Shown: in pieces, positions 7,540 to 15,500 of the stretch
How positions within the stretch are numbered: the stretch's first letter is position 1
Layout: every line of letters begins with the position of its first letter
NCBI RefSeq assembly: GCF_000337375.1
Contig: NZ_AOJG01000013.1
Location: 22,724-69,584 of the forward strand
Length of the DNA stretch: 46,861 nt
Direction: 5' to 3'
Source: Halorubrum lipolyticum DSM 21995
GTDB lineage: Archaea > Halobacteriota > Halobacteria > Halobacteriales > Haloferacaceae
The notes under the pieces: model-generated
The model's input: only the letters and a program-made list of their open reading frames with translations
Told to the model about the DNA's origin: nothing
Databases searched by the model: none
Made by a program: the position numbers and the translations under genes

Positions 7540-7549
7540 TTTATATACC
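7540..7549 (+). promoter_or_regulatory. TATA box for the 7571 gene
   Basis: The sequence tttatatacc is centred about 26 bp before the ATG at 7571, so the transcript is expected to be leaderless. This supports the ATG at 7571 over an in-frame upstream ATG at 7523, which lies before the box. Confidence 0.6.
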
Positions 7550-7570
7550 GTGGGCCGCGAACGCGAAGAC

Positions 7571-7843
7571 ATGGGAGACGAGGAGACCGAGGACCCGATG
7601 ACTGCAGAGGAGTTCCGCTCGCTGCGCGACGGACTGGTCCGTCAGAGCTCCGGCGGCGGGACGACCGTTTATAAGAACGCCGCGGGGGTCGGCTGTCCGA
7701 ACCCCGACTGCGACCGCGGCGTCTTTCAGACGCTGTTCGTCAGCGACCACGGCTGGCAGCAGATCGGCGCGACCCGCGACGGGATCGACCTGTGCCTCTG
7801 TAACACCGAGTCGAAGCGGCTCGTCTTCATCCACGACGAGTGA
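7571..7843 (+). CDS. Small haloarchaeal protein with Cys pair motif (DUF7385-like)
   Basis: A 90-aa protein. After a polar N-terminus it reads TTVYKNAAGVGCPNPDCDRG, then VFQTLFVSDHG, DLCLCNT and RLVFIHDE. The two Cys pairs could hold one zinc ion. The pattern of an ENxxGVxCPxC-like segment followed by an F-D/Q-LF strand and a final LVFxH resembles short haloarchaeal proteins I remember as DUF7385 or 'flagella cluster protein'; that assignment is tentative. Its stop TGA overlaps the GTG of the next gene, so the two are translationally coupled. Confidence 0.7.
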   Translation: MGDEETEDPMTAEEFRSLRDGLVRQSSGGGTTVYKNAAGVGCPNPDCDRGVFQTLFVSDHGWQQIGATRDGIDLCLCNTESKRLVFIHDE

Positions 7844-8148
7844 CCACCGACGATGACGGGACAGTGAGCGACGAGCTCGATCCGGTCACCGCGTTACACG
7901 AACACCTCGCGGCCACAGCGGAACGTCCCGTAGAGCGCGAGTCGGGCTGGCGACTCGGCGAGGCGGAGGCGCTGGCCGCAGAGATCGCCGGCGGCGGCGT
8001 CGACCAAACGACCGTCGTTCGACGGGCCGACGAGATCCGAACGCTGCTCGCCGAAATCGACGGGACCGGCGACCGCGACGCCGACGAGCACGTCGCTGCC
8101 GCGCGCGAGCTCGCGAACCGGATCGCGGAGCGGGCGGACGGCGAGTGA
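7840..8148 (+). CDS. Small helical haloarchaeal protein of unknown function
   Basis: A 102-aa acidic, mainly helical protein with the motif RESGWRLGEAEALAAEIAGG and a C-terminal helix AAARELANRIAER. The GTG start at 7840 overlaps the stop of the preceding gene; an in-frame GTG at 7864 is an alternative. No catalytic motif, membrane segment or metal site is visible. Codon use matches neighbours, so I take it as real. I do not recognise a function. Confidence 0.65.
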   Translation: MTTDDDGTVSDELDPVTALHEHLAATAERPVERESGWRLGEAEALAAEIAGGGVDQTTVVRRADEIRTLLAEIDGTGDRDADEHVAAARELANRIAERADGE

Positions 8149-8199
8149 CTACCGACGCCCGAACCGGATCGAGCCTTCGCCGCAAAGTCGCCTCACGTG

Positions 8200-9483
8200 T
8201 CAGTCGTCCGCCGCGGGCTCCGCCCCGGTGTCGGCGGCACAGCGATTGGGTCCGAGTTCCAACTCGATCGCCGCGGTCTCGTCCGGCGGCGACTCGACGC
8301 CCCGGTTCGCCGCGATGACCGCCTCGTAGTTCGGCGGCTTCTCCGGGAGCGTCGCCGTAATCTTCTCCACGAACGCCTCGCGGCCGAGCCCGAGCACGTC
8401 GAGCCCTCGGCGCGCCGCGCCCACCGTCGTCGTCACCGGCTCGCCGGGCACGACCCCGCCGGTCGTCCCGTCGTTCGCGACCGCGAAGTGGCCGGGACAG
8501 ACGACGACGGCGTCGGGCTCCGCGAGCAGCGTCCCGTGGAGCGAGTCGTAGAGGCGCTCGGCGCCGGTCGCCGCGCCGGCGGATTCGTCCGCTCCGTCGC
8601 CCGCGTCGTCGTCCGCACCGTCGTCGCCGCCCGCCGCGAACTGCAGTTCGGTCCGACCGACGCTGTCGGTGAAGAGCGTGTCGCCCGTGAGCACCGCCGA
8701 CCGCCCGACGAGGTAGCTCGCGCCGTCGTCGGTGTGGCCGGGCGTCGCGAGCGCCTTCACGTCGACGCCGCCGACGTCGAGCGTCTCGTTGCGCGCGAGC
8801 GGCTCGAAGTCGTACGCCACGTCGCGCTCGGCGGCCGCCGCCGGAAGGTAGTAGGGCACGCCGAGCTCGTCGGCGAGCTCGCGACCGCCGGAGAGGTGGT
8901 CGGCGTGGACGTGGGTGTCGAGGACCGCCGCGATCGACGCGTCGCGCTCGGCGGCCGCCGCCAGCCACTCGTCGCCGTGACGGGAGACGTCGACGGCGAT
9001 GGCGACGCGGTCGGAGCCGTCGGAATCGGCTTGCTTGTCAGCCGCCCATCCGCCCACCGCGAGGTACCCGAGACATCCCTTCGCACGCCGCTGGATCTGG
9101 ACGATGTCGAGCGGCTCGTCGCCCGCGTCGGGAAGGGGGACCGCGGTCCGGTCGTACACGCCGGACCAGCCGCGCATCCCGTCGTCGACGACGGTGACGT
9201 CGTCGTAGCCCGCCGCCTCGAGCTCCTCGGCGAAGTCGAGCGAGGCCTTCCCCTTCGCGCAGACCGTGACGATCGCGTCCCCGGGTCCGAGTCCGGTCGC
9301 GGCCTCGAAGCCGTCGGCGTCGAACTCGTGGAACGGCTTGTAGAAGTAGTGGACCGAGTCGGCGATCCGCCAGCTCTCGTAGCTCTCCCGGGGCCGCGTG
9401 TCGACGAGGGCGAACGACCGCTCGCCGCGCCGGCGCTCGTCGATCCGGTCCCGGAACGCGTCCGCGTCGATGACGGTCGGCAT
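8200..9483 (-). CDS. Rhodanese-metallo-beta-lactamase fusion (persulfide dioxygenase-like)
   Basis: A 427-aa protein. Residues 1-115 are a rhodanese domain with active Cys75 in VCAKGKAS. From about residue 155 comes a metallo-beta-lactamase fold with THVHADHLSGG (His191 onward), ATPGHTDDG, VLTGDTLFTD and CPGH, the metal-binding set of the ETHE1/PDO group. These domains handle sulfane sulfur: the MBL part oxidises glutathione- or thiol-bound persulfide to sulfite, while rhodanese transfers sulfur. The rhodanese-first order is the reverse of some bacterial fusions. An acidic Gly/Asp insertion (GGDDGADDDAGDGADES) near residue 290 looks like a halophilic surface loop. Divergent from the MinD-like gene, with 134 bp between starts. 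Confidence 0.88.
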   Translation of the reverse strand: MPTVIDADAFRDRIDERRRGERSFALVDTRPRESYESWRIADSVHYFYKPFHEFDADGFEAATGLGPGDAIVTVCAKGKASLDFAEELEAAGYDDVTVVDDGMRGWSGVYDRTAVPLPDAGDEPLDIVQIQRRAKGCLGYLAVGGWAADKQADSDGSDRVAIAVDVSRHGDEWLAAAAERDASIAAVLDTHVHADHLSGGRELADELGVPYYLPAAAAERDVAYDFEPLARNETLDVGGVDVKALATPGHTDDGASYLVGRSAVLTGDTLFTDSVGRTELQFAAGGDDGADDDAGDGADESAGAATGAERLYDSLHGTLLAEPDAVVVCPGHFAVANDGTTGGVVPGEPVTTTVGAARRGLDVLGLGREAFVEKITATLPEKPPNYEAVIAANRGVESPPDETAAIELELGPNRCAADTGAEPAADD

Positions 9484-9617
9484 GGTCGACGTTCGGCGCC
9501 GAGCGGCAAAACGCTGTCCGGTGGGATCGGTGGGGCGGACCGCGTTCGGGTGCCCCCTCGCGCTCGCGGTGAACGGCGATGAACAGGTTTTAGCCCGGCG
9601 GCCCGACACGTCGGCGC

Positions 9618-10385
9618 ATGGTCGAGGCGTTCGCGGTCGCCAGCGGGAAGGGCGGCACGGGGAAGACGACGAGCACGCTCGCGCTGGGGATGGCGCTCGC
9701 CGAGGAGCACGACGTCACCGTCGTCGACGCCGACACGGGGATGGCGAACCTGCTGTTCCACGCCGGGCTCGACGACGCGGCGGTCACCCTCCACGACCTC
9801 CTCGTCGAGGGGACCGCGACGGCCGTCTCGGAGGCGACGTACGACCGGTTCGGGCTCTCCGTCGTCCCCTGTGGAACCTCGCTCGCGGGCTTCGAGGCGG
9901 CCGAGCCGGGCCGCCTCCGCGAGGTCGTCGCCGAGCTCGCGAGCGACACCGACGTGCTGCTGCTCGACTCGCCGGCCGCGCTCGGCTCGAAGTCGGCGGT
10001 GCTGCCGGTCGTCCTCGCCGACCGCGTCGTGGTCGTCGTCGAACCGACGATCCCGGCGCTCTCCGACGGGCTGAAAGTCCAGGAGTACGCGCGCTCGTAC
10101 GGGACGGAGACCGCAGGCGTGCTGTTCAACAAGGTCCGCGAGGACGCCGCCGACGTGGCCGAGCAGGCCGAGCGGCGCTTCGGCGGTCCCGTTCTCGCGA
10201 ACGTCCCCGACAGCGACGTGGTCCGGGACGCCCGCCGCGCCGGGAAACCGCTGCTCGCGCACGCCCCGGAGAGCGATCCGGCCGCCAGCTACCGGCGGGC
10301 CGCGGCCCGGCTCGACGTACGCGACGGCGACGAGGGGGCCGTCGCCGACCGCTTCCGGAGCGCGGTCGTCCCCGACACGCCATGA
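9618..10385 (+). CDS. MinD/ParA-like P-loop ATPase
   Basis: A 255-aa protein with the deviant Walker A motif ASGKGGTGKTTSTLALG at residues 8-24, switch I DADTGMANLLFH, and Walker B VLLLDSPAALG. The signature first Lys of the ParA/MinD family is present. No clear amphipathic membrane-targeting helix closes the protein. Haloarchaea have several MinD homologues that place motility or chemotaxis assemblies or other cargo. The overlapping downstream gene (ATGA overlap) is the likely partner. A TATA-like gttttagc at about 9587 lies about 28 bp before the ATG, consistent with leaderless expression. Confidence 0.88.
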   Translation: MVEAFAVASGKGGTGKTTSTLALGMALAEEHDVTVVDADTGMANLLFHAGLDDAAVTLHDLLVEGTATAVSEATYDRFGLSVVPCGTSLAGFEAAEPGRLREVVAELASDTDVLLLDSPAALGSKSAVLPVVLADRVVVVVEPTIPALSDGLKVQEYARSYGTETAGVLFNKVREDAADVAEQAERRFGGPVLANVPDSDVVRDARRAGKPLLAHAPESDPAASYRRAAARLDVRDGDEGAVADRFRSAVVPDTP

Positions 10386-10996
10386 ACGGAACCGCGGGCT
10401 CGCCGGAGCTTCGGATCCCCCGTGGGGACCTGCTGCGCTCGCGCGTCGTCTCCGACGTGGGCACGCCGCTCGCCCGGGCGCTCGACAGGGAACTCACCGG
10501 CTACGCGACGCTCGTCCCCCAAGAGACGCTCCTTCTGGAGGGCGACGCCCGCGGCGTGGTCACCTTCGAAGAGGGCGTCCCCGTGCTCGCGTACAACACG
10601 GTGAGCGACAGCGGCGGCCCGGACGCGCTCGCCGAGCTCGCGGTCCCCGGCCCCTACCGCGTCGAGCTGTACGCCGTCGACGACGGCGCGCTCGAGACGG
10701 CCCACGAGGAGGACGCGCTCCGCGTCGCCCCCGGCGCCGCGGCGACCGAACTCGCCGACGACCAGGCGCTCGCCGACCGCACCCGCGACGCGGCCCCCGA
10801 CGAGCGGCTGGACGCCGGCAGCGACGACGACGGCGACGCCGTCGCCGCGTTCCTCGAAGACGACGAACGGATCGAGGCGATCCGCGAACAGGCGCGCTCG
10901 GAGGCAGCTGAGCGCGCGTCGGAGTGGGGGCTCGACGACGCGCTGGCGGAGGGGAACGACGCTGATTCCGTATCGAACGACGCTGATTCCGTATAA
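10382..10996 (+). CDS. Unknown acidic protein, partner of the MinD-like ATPase
   Basis: A 204-aa protein whose ATG overlaps the MinD-like stop by four bases. Residues 1-120 look like a compact alpha/beta domain (IPRGDLLRSRVVSD, GYATLVPQETLLLEGDARGV, VTFEEGVPVLAYNT, GPYRVELYAV). After that comes an acidic linker and a helical segment (AVAAFLEDDERIEAIREQAR). I do not recognise a family with confidence. The opening recalls roadblock- or FlhB-like small regulators only vaguely. Coupled translation with a MinD-like ATPase suggests it is the positioned cargo, an adaptor or an activator. The C-terminus contains a 21-bp tandem duplication. Confidence 0.75.
   Translation: MNGTAGSPELRIPRGDLLRSRVVSDVGTPLARALDRELTGYATLVPQETLLLEGDARGVVTFEEGVPVLAYNTVSDSGGPDALAELAVPGPYRVELYAVDDGALETAHEEDALRVAPGAAATELADDQALADRTRDAAPDERLDAGSDDDGDAVAAFLEDDERIEAIREQARSEAAERASEWGLDDALAEGNDADSVSNDADSV
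10954..10994 (+). repeat. 21-bp tandem duplication at the 3' end of the MinD partner gene
   Basis: The unit gaacgacgctgattccgtat plus c (10954-10974) is repeated at 10975-10994, differing only at the final base where the stop codon begins. It encodes NDADSV twice. It lengthens the C-terminus without changing frame. Confidence 0.85.
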
Positions 10997-11029
10997 AAAG
11001 CCGCGAACCGCGGCGGCGCTAGCCGCCGG

Positions 11030-12565
11030 TCACCGCCGCCGGAGCGCCAGCGCGCCGCCGACGACGAGCGCCAGCGCGAGCACGCCGCCGATCGCGAGCG
11101 GGTCGATGCCGAACGCCTCGGCGGCGACGCCGTCACCGGATCCGCCCGCGTCGGCGGTCTCGGCTCCGCTCTCGTCGCTCTCTTCGCTCTCGTCGCCCTC
11201 GGCGGACGACGACTCGGTGCTCTCGACGGTGAGGTCGCCCGCGGTCTCGTCGCCGACCGCGATCGAGTAGTCGCCGGTCTCGTCGAACCGCGGTGTGAAC
11301 GTCACCTCGCGGCTCTCGTCGGGACCGACGGTCACCTCCCGCTCGTCGACGGTCTCGCCGTCGACGCGGAGCGTCACCGCGGCGGTCCCCTCGGCGTCGC
11401 CGGTGTTCTCGACGGTCGCCGAGACCGCCGCCAGCTCGCCGGGCGCGATCGTGTCGCTCTCCAGCGAGGCCGCGGCGACGCCGACTCCGGACTCGGCCGC
11501 GCCGACCGCGAACACCGAGAAGCCCTCGGCGGTCGCGACGTACTCGCCGTCGCCGTTGTAAGCGGTCGGCACCGGGTTCCAGCCGTCGTCGAACCGGTAC
11601 AGCGAGACGTGTTCCGGCGACGCGCCGTCGGGGAGCGCCGACTCGTCCACGGTGAACGAGAACTCGCTCTCCGCGACGGACGCGCTCTCGAACCCGTCCG
11701 GCTCGAACTCGAGGTACGAGACCGGCGTCGCGCCGCCAAGCTCGCCGACCCGGTCGGCCGCCTCGCCGCTCCCGAGCTGCCGGACCGAGAGCCCGAACTC
11801 GGCGACGTCCTCGTCGACGGTCACGTCGACGCCCTCGACGGACGCCGCGTCGGTCGCGAGCGCGTCGCCGAGATCGGCCTCGACCGTCGCGTCGGCGTCG
11901 ACCGAGTCGGCCGACACGGACACGGCCCACTCGCCCGAGTCGACCGATTCGACCGTACCGTCGACGGTCTGTGCGGTCGATCCGCTCGGCGACGGACCGG
12001 AGCCGGCGGCCTGCGTGCCACCGGTCGATCCGCCGTCGGAGCCGTCGGAGCCGTCGGAGCCGCCGGGTGCGGCGCCGTCGGAGCCGTCGGACCCATCGGA
12101 CCCGTCACTACCGTCGGACCCGTCACTACCGTCGGACCCGTCGCCGCCGTCGCCGGGCGGGTCACCCGACGCCGACGCCGCCAGATCGACGTTCTCGACG
12201 GCGCCCGACTCCCACTCGACCGTCGCGTCGACGGGCTGGCCGTTGACCGTGAACTCGACCGTGGCCCCCTCCTCGCCGGGCTCGCCCCGGACGGTGAGGC
12301 TCTCCTCGAGGGCGGAAGAGCTCCCGTAGGAGCCCTCCTCGGCGGTGAGGTAGCTCCCGCGCTCCTCTCCGTCGATGTAGGCCGTGACCTCGACGCCCGC
12401 GGGCGCGGGGTCGCCGTCCAGGGTCAGGTCGCCGTAGTACGCCGCGGGCGGCGCCGGGGGACCCCCGTCGTCCTGCGCCGCGACGCCGGCCGTCCCGGCG
12501 ACCGCCGCGCTGGCGACGAGGAGTGCGAGCACGAGCGCGCGAACGCGTGTCCGTGTCGTTGTCAT
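11030..12565 (-). CDS. Secreted membrane-anchored surface protein with PGF-pre-PGF and CARDB-like domains
   Basis: A 511-aa protein. It has an N-terminal Sec signal (residues about 1-30, ALVLALLVASAAVAGTAG) and a beta domain. A low-complexity linker of repeated GSD/DGS triplets spans about residues 130-185. Next comes a PGF-pre-PGF-like domain whose landmark is YRFDDGWNPVPTAYNG followed by GFSVFAVGA. A CARDB-like beta domain (TIAPGELAAVSATVENTGDA) and an acidic linker lead to the C-terminal helix ALALVVGGALALRRR. The PGF motif itself is missing before the helix, so classical archaeosortase processing is doubtful and simple membrane anchoring is likelier. The gene follows the giant subtilase by 15 bp and is almost certainly co-transcribed with it. 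Confidence 0.82.
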   Translation of the reverse strand: MTTTRTRVRALVLALLVASAAVAGTAGVAAQDDGGPPAPPAAYYGDLTLDGDPAPAGVEVTAYIDGEERGSYLTAEEGSYGSSSALEESLTVRGEPGEEGATVEFTVNGQPVDATVEWESGAVENVDLAASASGDPPGDGGDGSDGSDGSDGSDGSDGSDGSDGAAPGGSDGSDGSDGGSTGGTQAAGSGPSPSGSTAQTVDGTVESVDSGEWAVSVSADSVDADATVEADLGDALATDAASVEGVDVTVDEDVAEFGLSVRQLGSGEAADRVGELGGATPVSYLEFEPDGFESASVAESEFSFTVDESALPDGASPEHVSLYRFDDGWNPVPTAYNGDGEYVATAEGFSVFAVGAAESGVGVAAASLESDTIAPGELAAVSATVENTGDAEGTAAVTLRVDGETVDEREVTVGPDESREVTFTPRFDETGDYSIAVGDETAGDLTVESTESSSAEGDESEESDESGAETADAGGSGDGVAAEAFGIDPLAIGGVLALALVVGGALALRRR

Positions 12566-12580
12566 CGGTGATTGGTGTGG

Positions 12581-15500
12581 TTAGGCGCCGACCCCGGCGA
12601 CCGCGGTGGTCCCGGACTCGACCTCGATCGACTGTTCGGCCTCTTCCTCCTCGGTCGCCTCGTCGCCCGCCGCAGCGTCCGCGGCGGCCATGCTGGCGGC
12701 CTCCTCGACGGAGTTCGCGAAGAGGGTCAGCCCCTCCTCGGTGTAGTCGTCGGGGTTGTCGTGGAAGTAGTCCATGGCGATCGCGGTGTTGAGGACCTCG
12801 TTGCGGTCCTCATCGACCGCGACGCCCGGCCCCTCGAACTCGCCCTCGTCGCTCGGGCTGAAGTCCGAGTGGCCGACGACCTGCCCGCCGTAGCCGTCGA
12901 ACCAGGCGCCCCACGTCGTGCCGGAGTCGACGACCGCGACCGACTCGCCCTCGCTGCCGACGCCGTCGAAGATCGGGTGGCTCGTCTGGATGTCGACCTC
13001 GACGGGCTCGCCGTCGGCGTCGAGCGAGACGGAGTCGCGCTCGGACGGGTCCTCGCGGACGTTGTTGAGCCGGAGCACGCCGTCGGCGTACCCCTCGGAG
13101 CTCGCGCCCTGGTAGGAGTCGAGGTAGACGACCCCCTGGTCGTCGGCGAGCGCGTCCTCGAAGTCGGACTGCAGCGAGTCGCTGCCGATCCGCTGGACGA
13201 CGAAGACGTCGTACTGGTCCATCTCGTCGAGCAGCTCGTCGGCCGTGAGCGTGTCGACGGTGGTGTAGGTGTCGTCGTCGAGCTCGTCCGAGAGGGTGTC
13301 CGCGATGGCGCCCTCGTGGAAGTCGGTCTCGTCGACGACCGCGACGGACACGTCCTCAGGCTCGCCCGGGTCGTCGCCGGGGTCCTCCCCGCCGACGAGA
13401 CCGAGGTCCCGGTAGTAGTCGTCCATCGTCGGGTTGATGTGGAGGTTCGCCGAGAGCGTGTACTCCGCGTCCTCCGCGGGCACGAACGCCCAGTAGCCGC
13501 CGAACGGGTTGACGTACTCGTCGCCGACCATGTGCTCGCCGAGGTGACCGTCGGCGTGCTCGTTGGCCTGCATCCAGTTGTCGACCTGGTACGTCTCGCC
13601 GCTGATCTCCTCGGTGAACGCGTCGTCCGCGTGATCGTAGGCGGACGGACTCACGAGGTTCCACCCGTGGTGGAGGTCCTCGGAGCCGGGTGTGACCGCT
13701 TCGTCGTCGTGCTGGAAGTTGAGGGTGACGTGGGTGTCCTCCTCGGCGACGACCAGCATGGCGGAGAGCGCGCTGACGCTGTCGTTCCCGCTCAGCATGG
13801 TCCACTCGCCGCCTTCCGCGTCGTAGCCGTAGATGGCGCCCTCGAAGTCGTCCTGGAACACCTCGTCGACGGTCTGGCTCGTCGTCGCCGGGACCCCGAC
13901 CGTGTAGGTGTTGTTGGCTTCCATCGCCATGTCGACCGCCAGCTCGGTCGTGTTCGTGTCGACCTCGTCGGCGGGCGACGTGAGGAACGGCGAGTAGCGG
14001 ACATCGCCGTCGATACCGTTGTTGGCCCGCGGACCGTCCTCGCCGAACCAGTTGAGCGGCGCGTCGAACGGCGACCCCTCCTGGGCGATGGCCGTGTCGG
14101 TCATCTCCAGGTCGTTGAAGTGGAACGTGAGGTCGTCGCCCACGCCCGAGGCCACGACGCCGGTCTCGGCGCTCACGTCGTTCATCGCGAACTCGCCGGA
14201 CGTGCCGGCGCCGGCGAACATGAAGCCGGTCGTGGCGTTCGCGATCTCGTTTTCGGCCGCGTGACCGACGTCCGCACCGCCCTCGGCCACGACGCCGTAC
14301 TCGGACTCCTCGACGGCGTTGTCGGTGAGGTTTCCGACCGCGCCGCCGTCGACGTGGACGCCGTACGTGGCGTCCGTCACGGTGGCGTCCGTCACGTCGA
14401 CGCCGGCCGAGTCGACGGCTGCGATGCCGGCCTCGCCCGCGCCGTCGACGTGCGCGTCGGTGACGTGCAGTGTCTCCGTCCCCTCGGCCATCACGCCGTC
14501 GGAGACGTTCACGACGGTCGGCGAGTCGACCGTCACGTCCGTGCTGTCCGCCGCGTGGACGCCGTACGCGGAGTCGCTGACCTCGAGGTCATGAACCTCC
14601 ACGTGCGCGCTGGCGACCGCGTGGACGCCGGCACCGGCGGCACCGGACGCCGAGACGTTCGAGATCTCGACGTTCCCGCCGTCATCGACGTGGACCGCGT
14701 CGGACGCGCCCGTCACCGAGACGTCGTCGACGGTGACGTCGGACGCGGAGACGCCGACGCCGGCGAGCCCTTCTGGGGTCTCGAAGTCGAAGCCCTCGAA
14801 GTGCGTACCGTTAGCGGCGATCGAGGCGTGCGCGTGCGAGCCGTCGGAGCTCGGCGGCGCGATCGTCGCGTTGTCGCCGGTGATCGTGAGGTTGCGGGTG
14901 TCCTCGACGGAGACGGTCTCCTCGTAGGTCCCCTCGGTGACGTGGATCTCGGCGCCGTCCGGCGCGAGGTCCACGGCCTCTTGGATGGTCTCGACGTCCT
15001 CACCGTCGCCGACCGTCAGCGGCTTGTCGTAGACGGCGGTCGGCCCGGTGGAGATGGTGATCTCCATCATGTTCTCCTCGGGGACCTCGGACGGGTCCTG
15101 CGGCGCGGACTCGCCGTCCTCGAGGAACGCGAACGTCGTTTCGAGCGTCACCGATCCGACGGTGTCCTCCTGCGACTCGACCAAGACCGGGTACTCCTCG
15201 TCGTTCATGAGATCTGGGTACACGCGCCACTCACCCCAGGCGTTGTTCCCGTCCTCACTGCCGTGGTAGAGGCTGAGTTCGGACTGGTCGGCCGTGCTGT
15301 CGTCGGCGAGTTCGGTCTTGACCATGTAGAGGTCATCCACCGCGAACTCGGTTTCGACCATGTCGCCGGAGCCGGCCCACTCGGGCTGTCCCTCGTTCAT
15401 GATCACGGGCGGCGTCTGGGCCGCCCACTGCGCGGAGTTCGCGAGCACCATGTCGGCCTCGGTGCTGTAGTCGCCGGAGTCGACGAATCCGCTCGACCCG

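Noticed and set aside
12040-12160. Repeats near 12040-12160 as a regulatory array
   Set aside because: They are codon-level repeats for the Gly-Ser-Asp linker of the surface protein.
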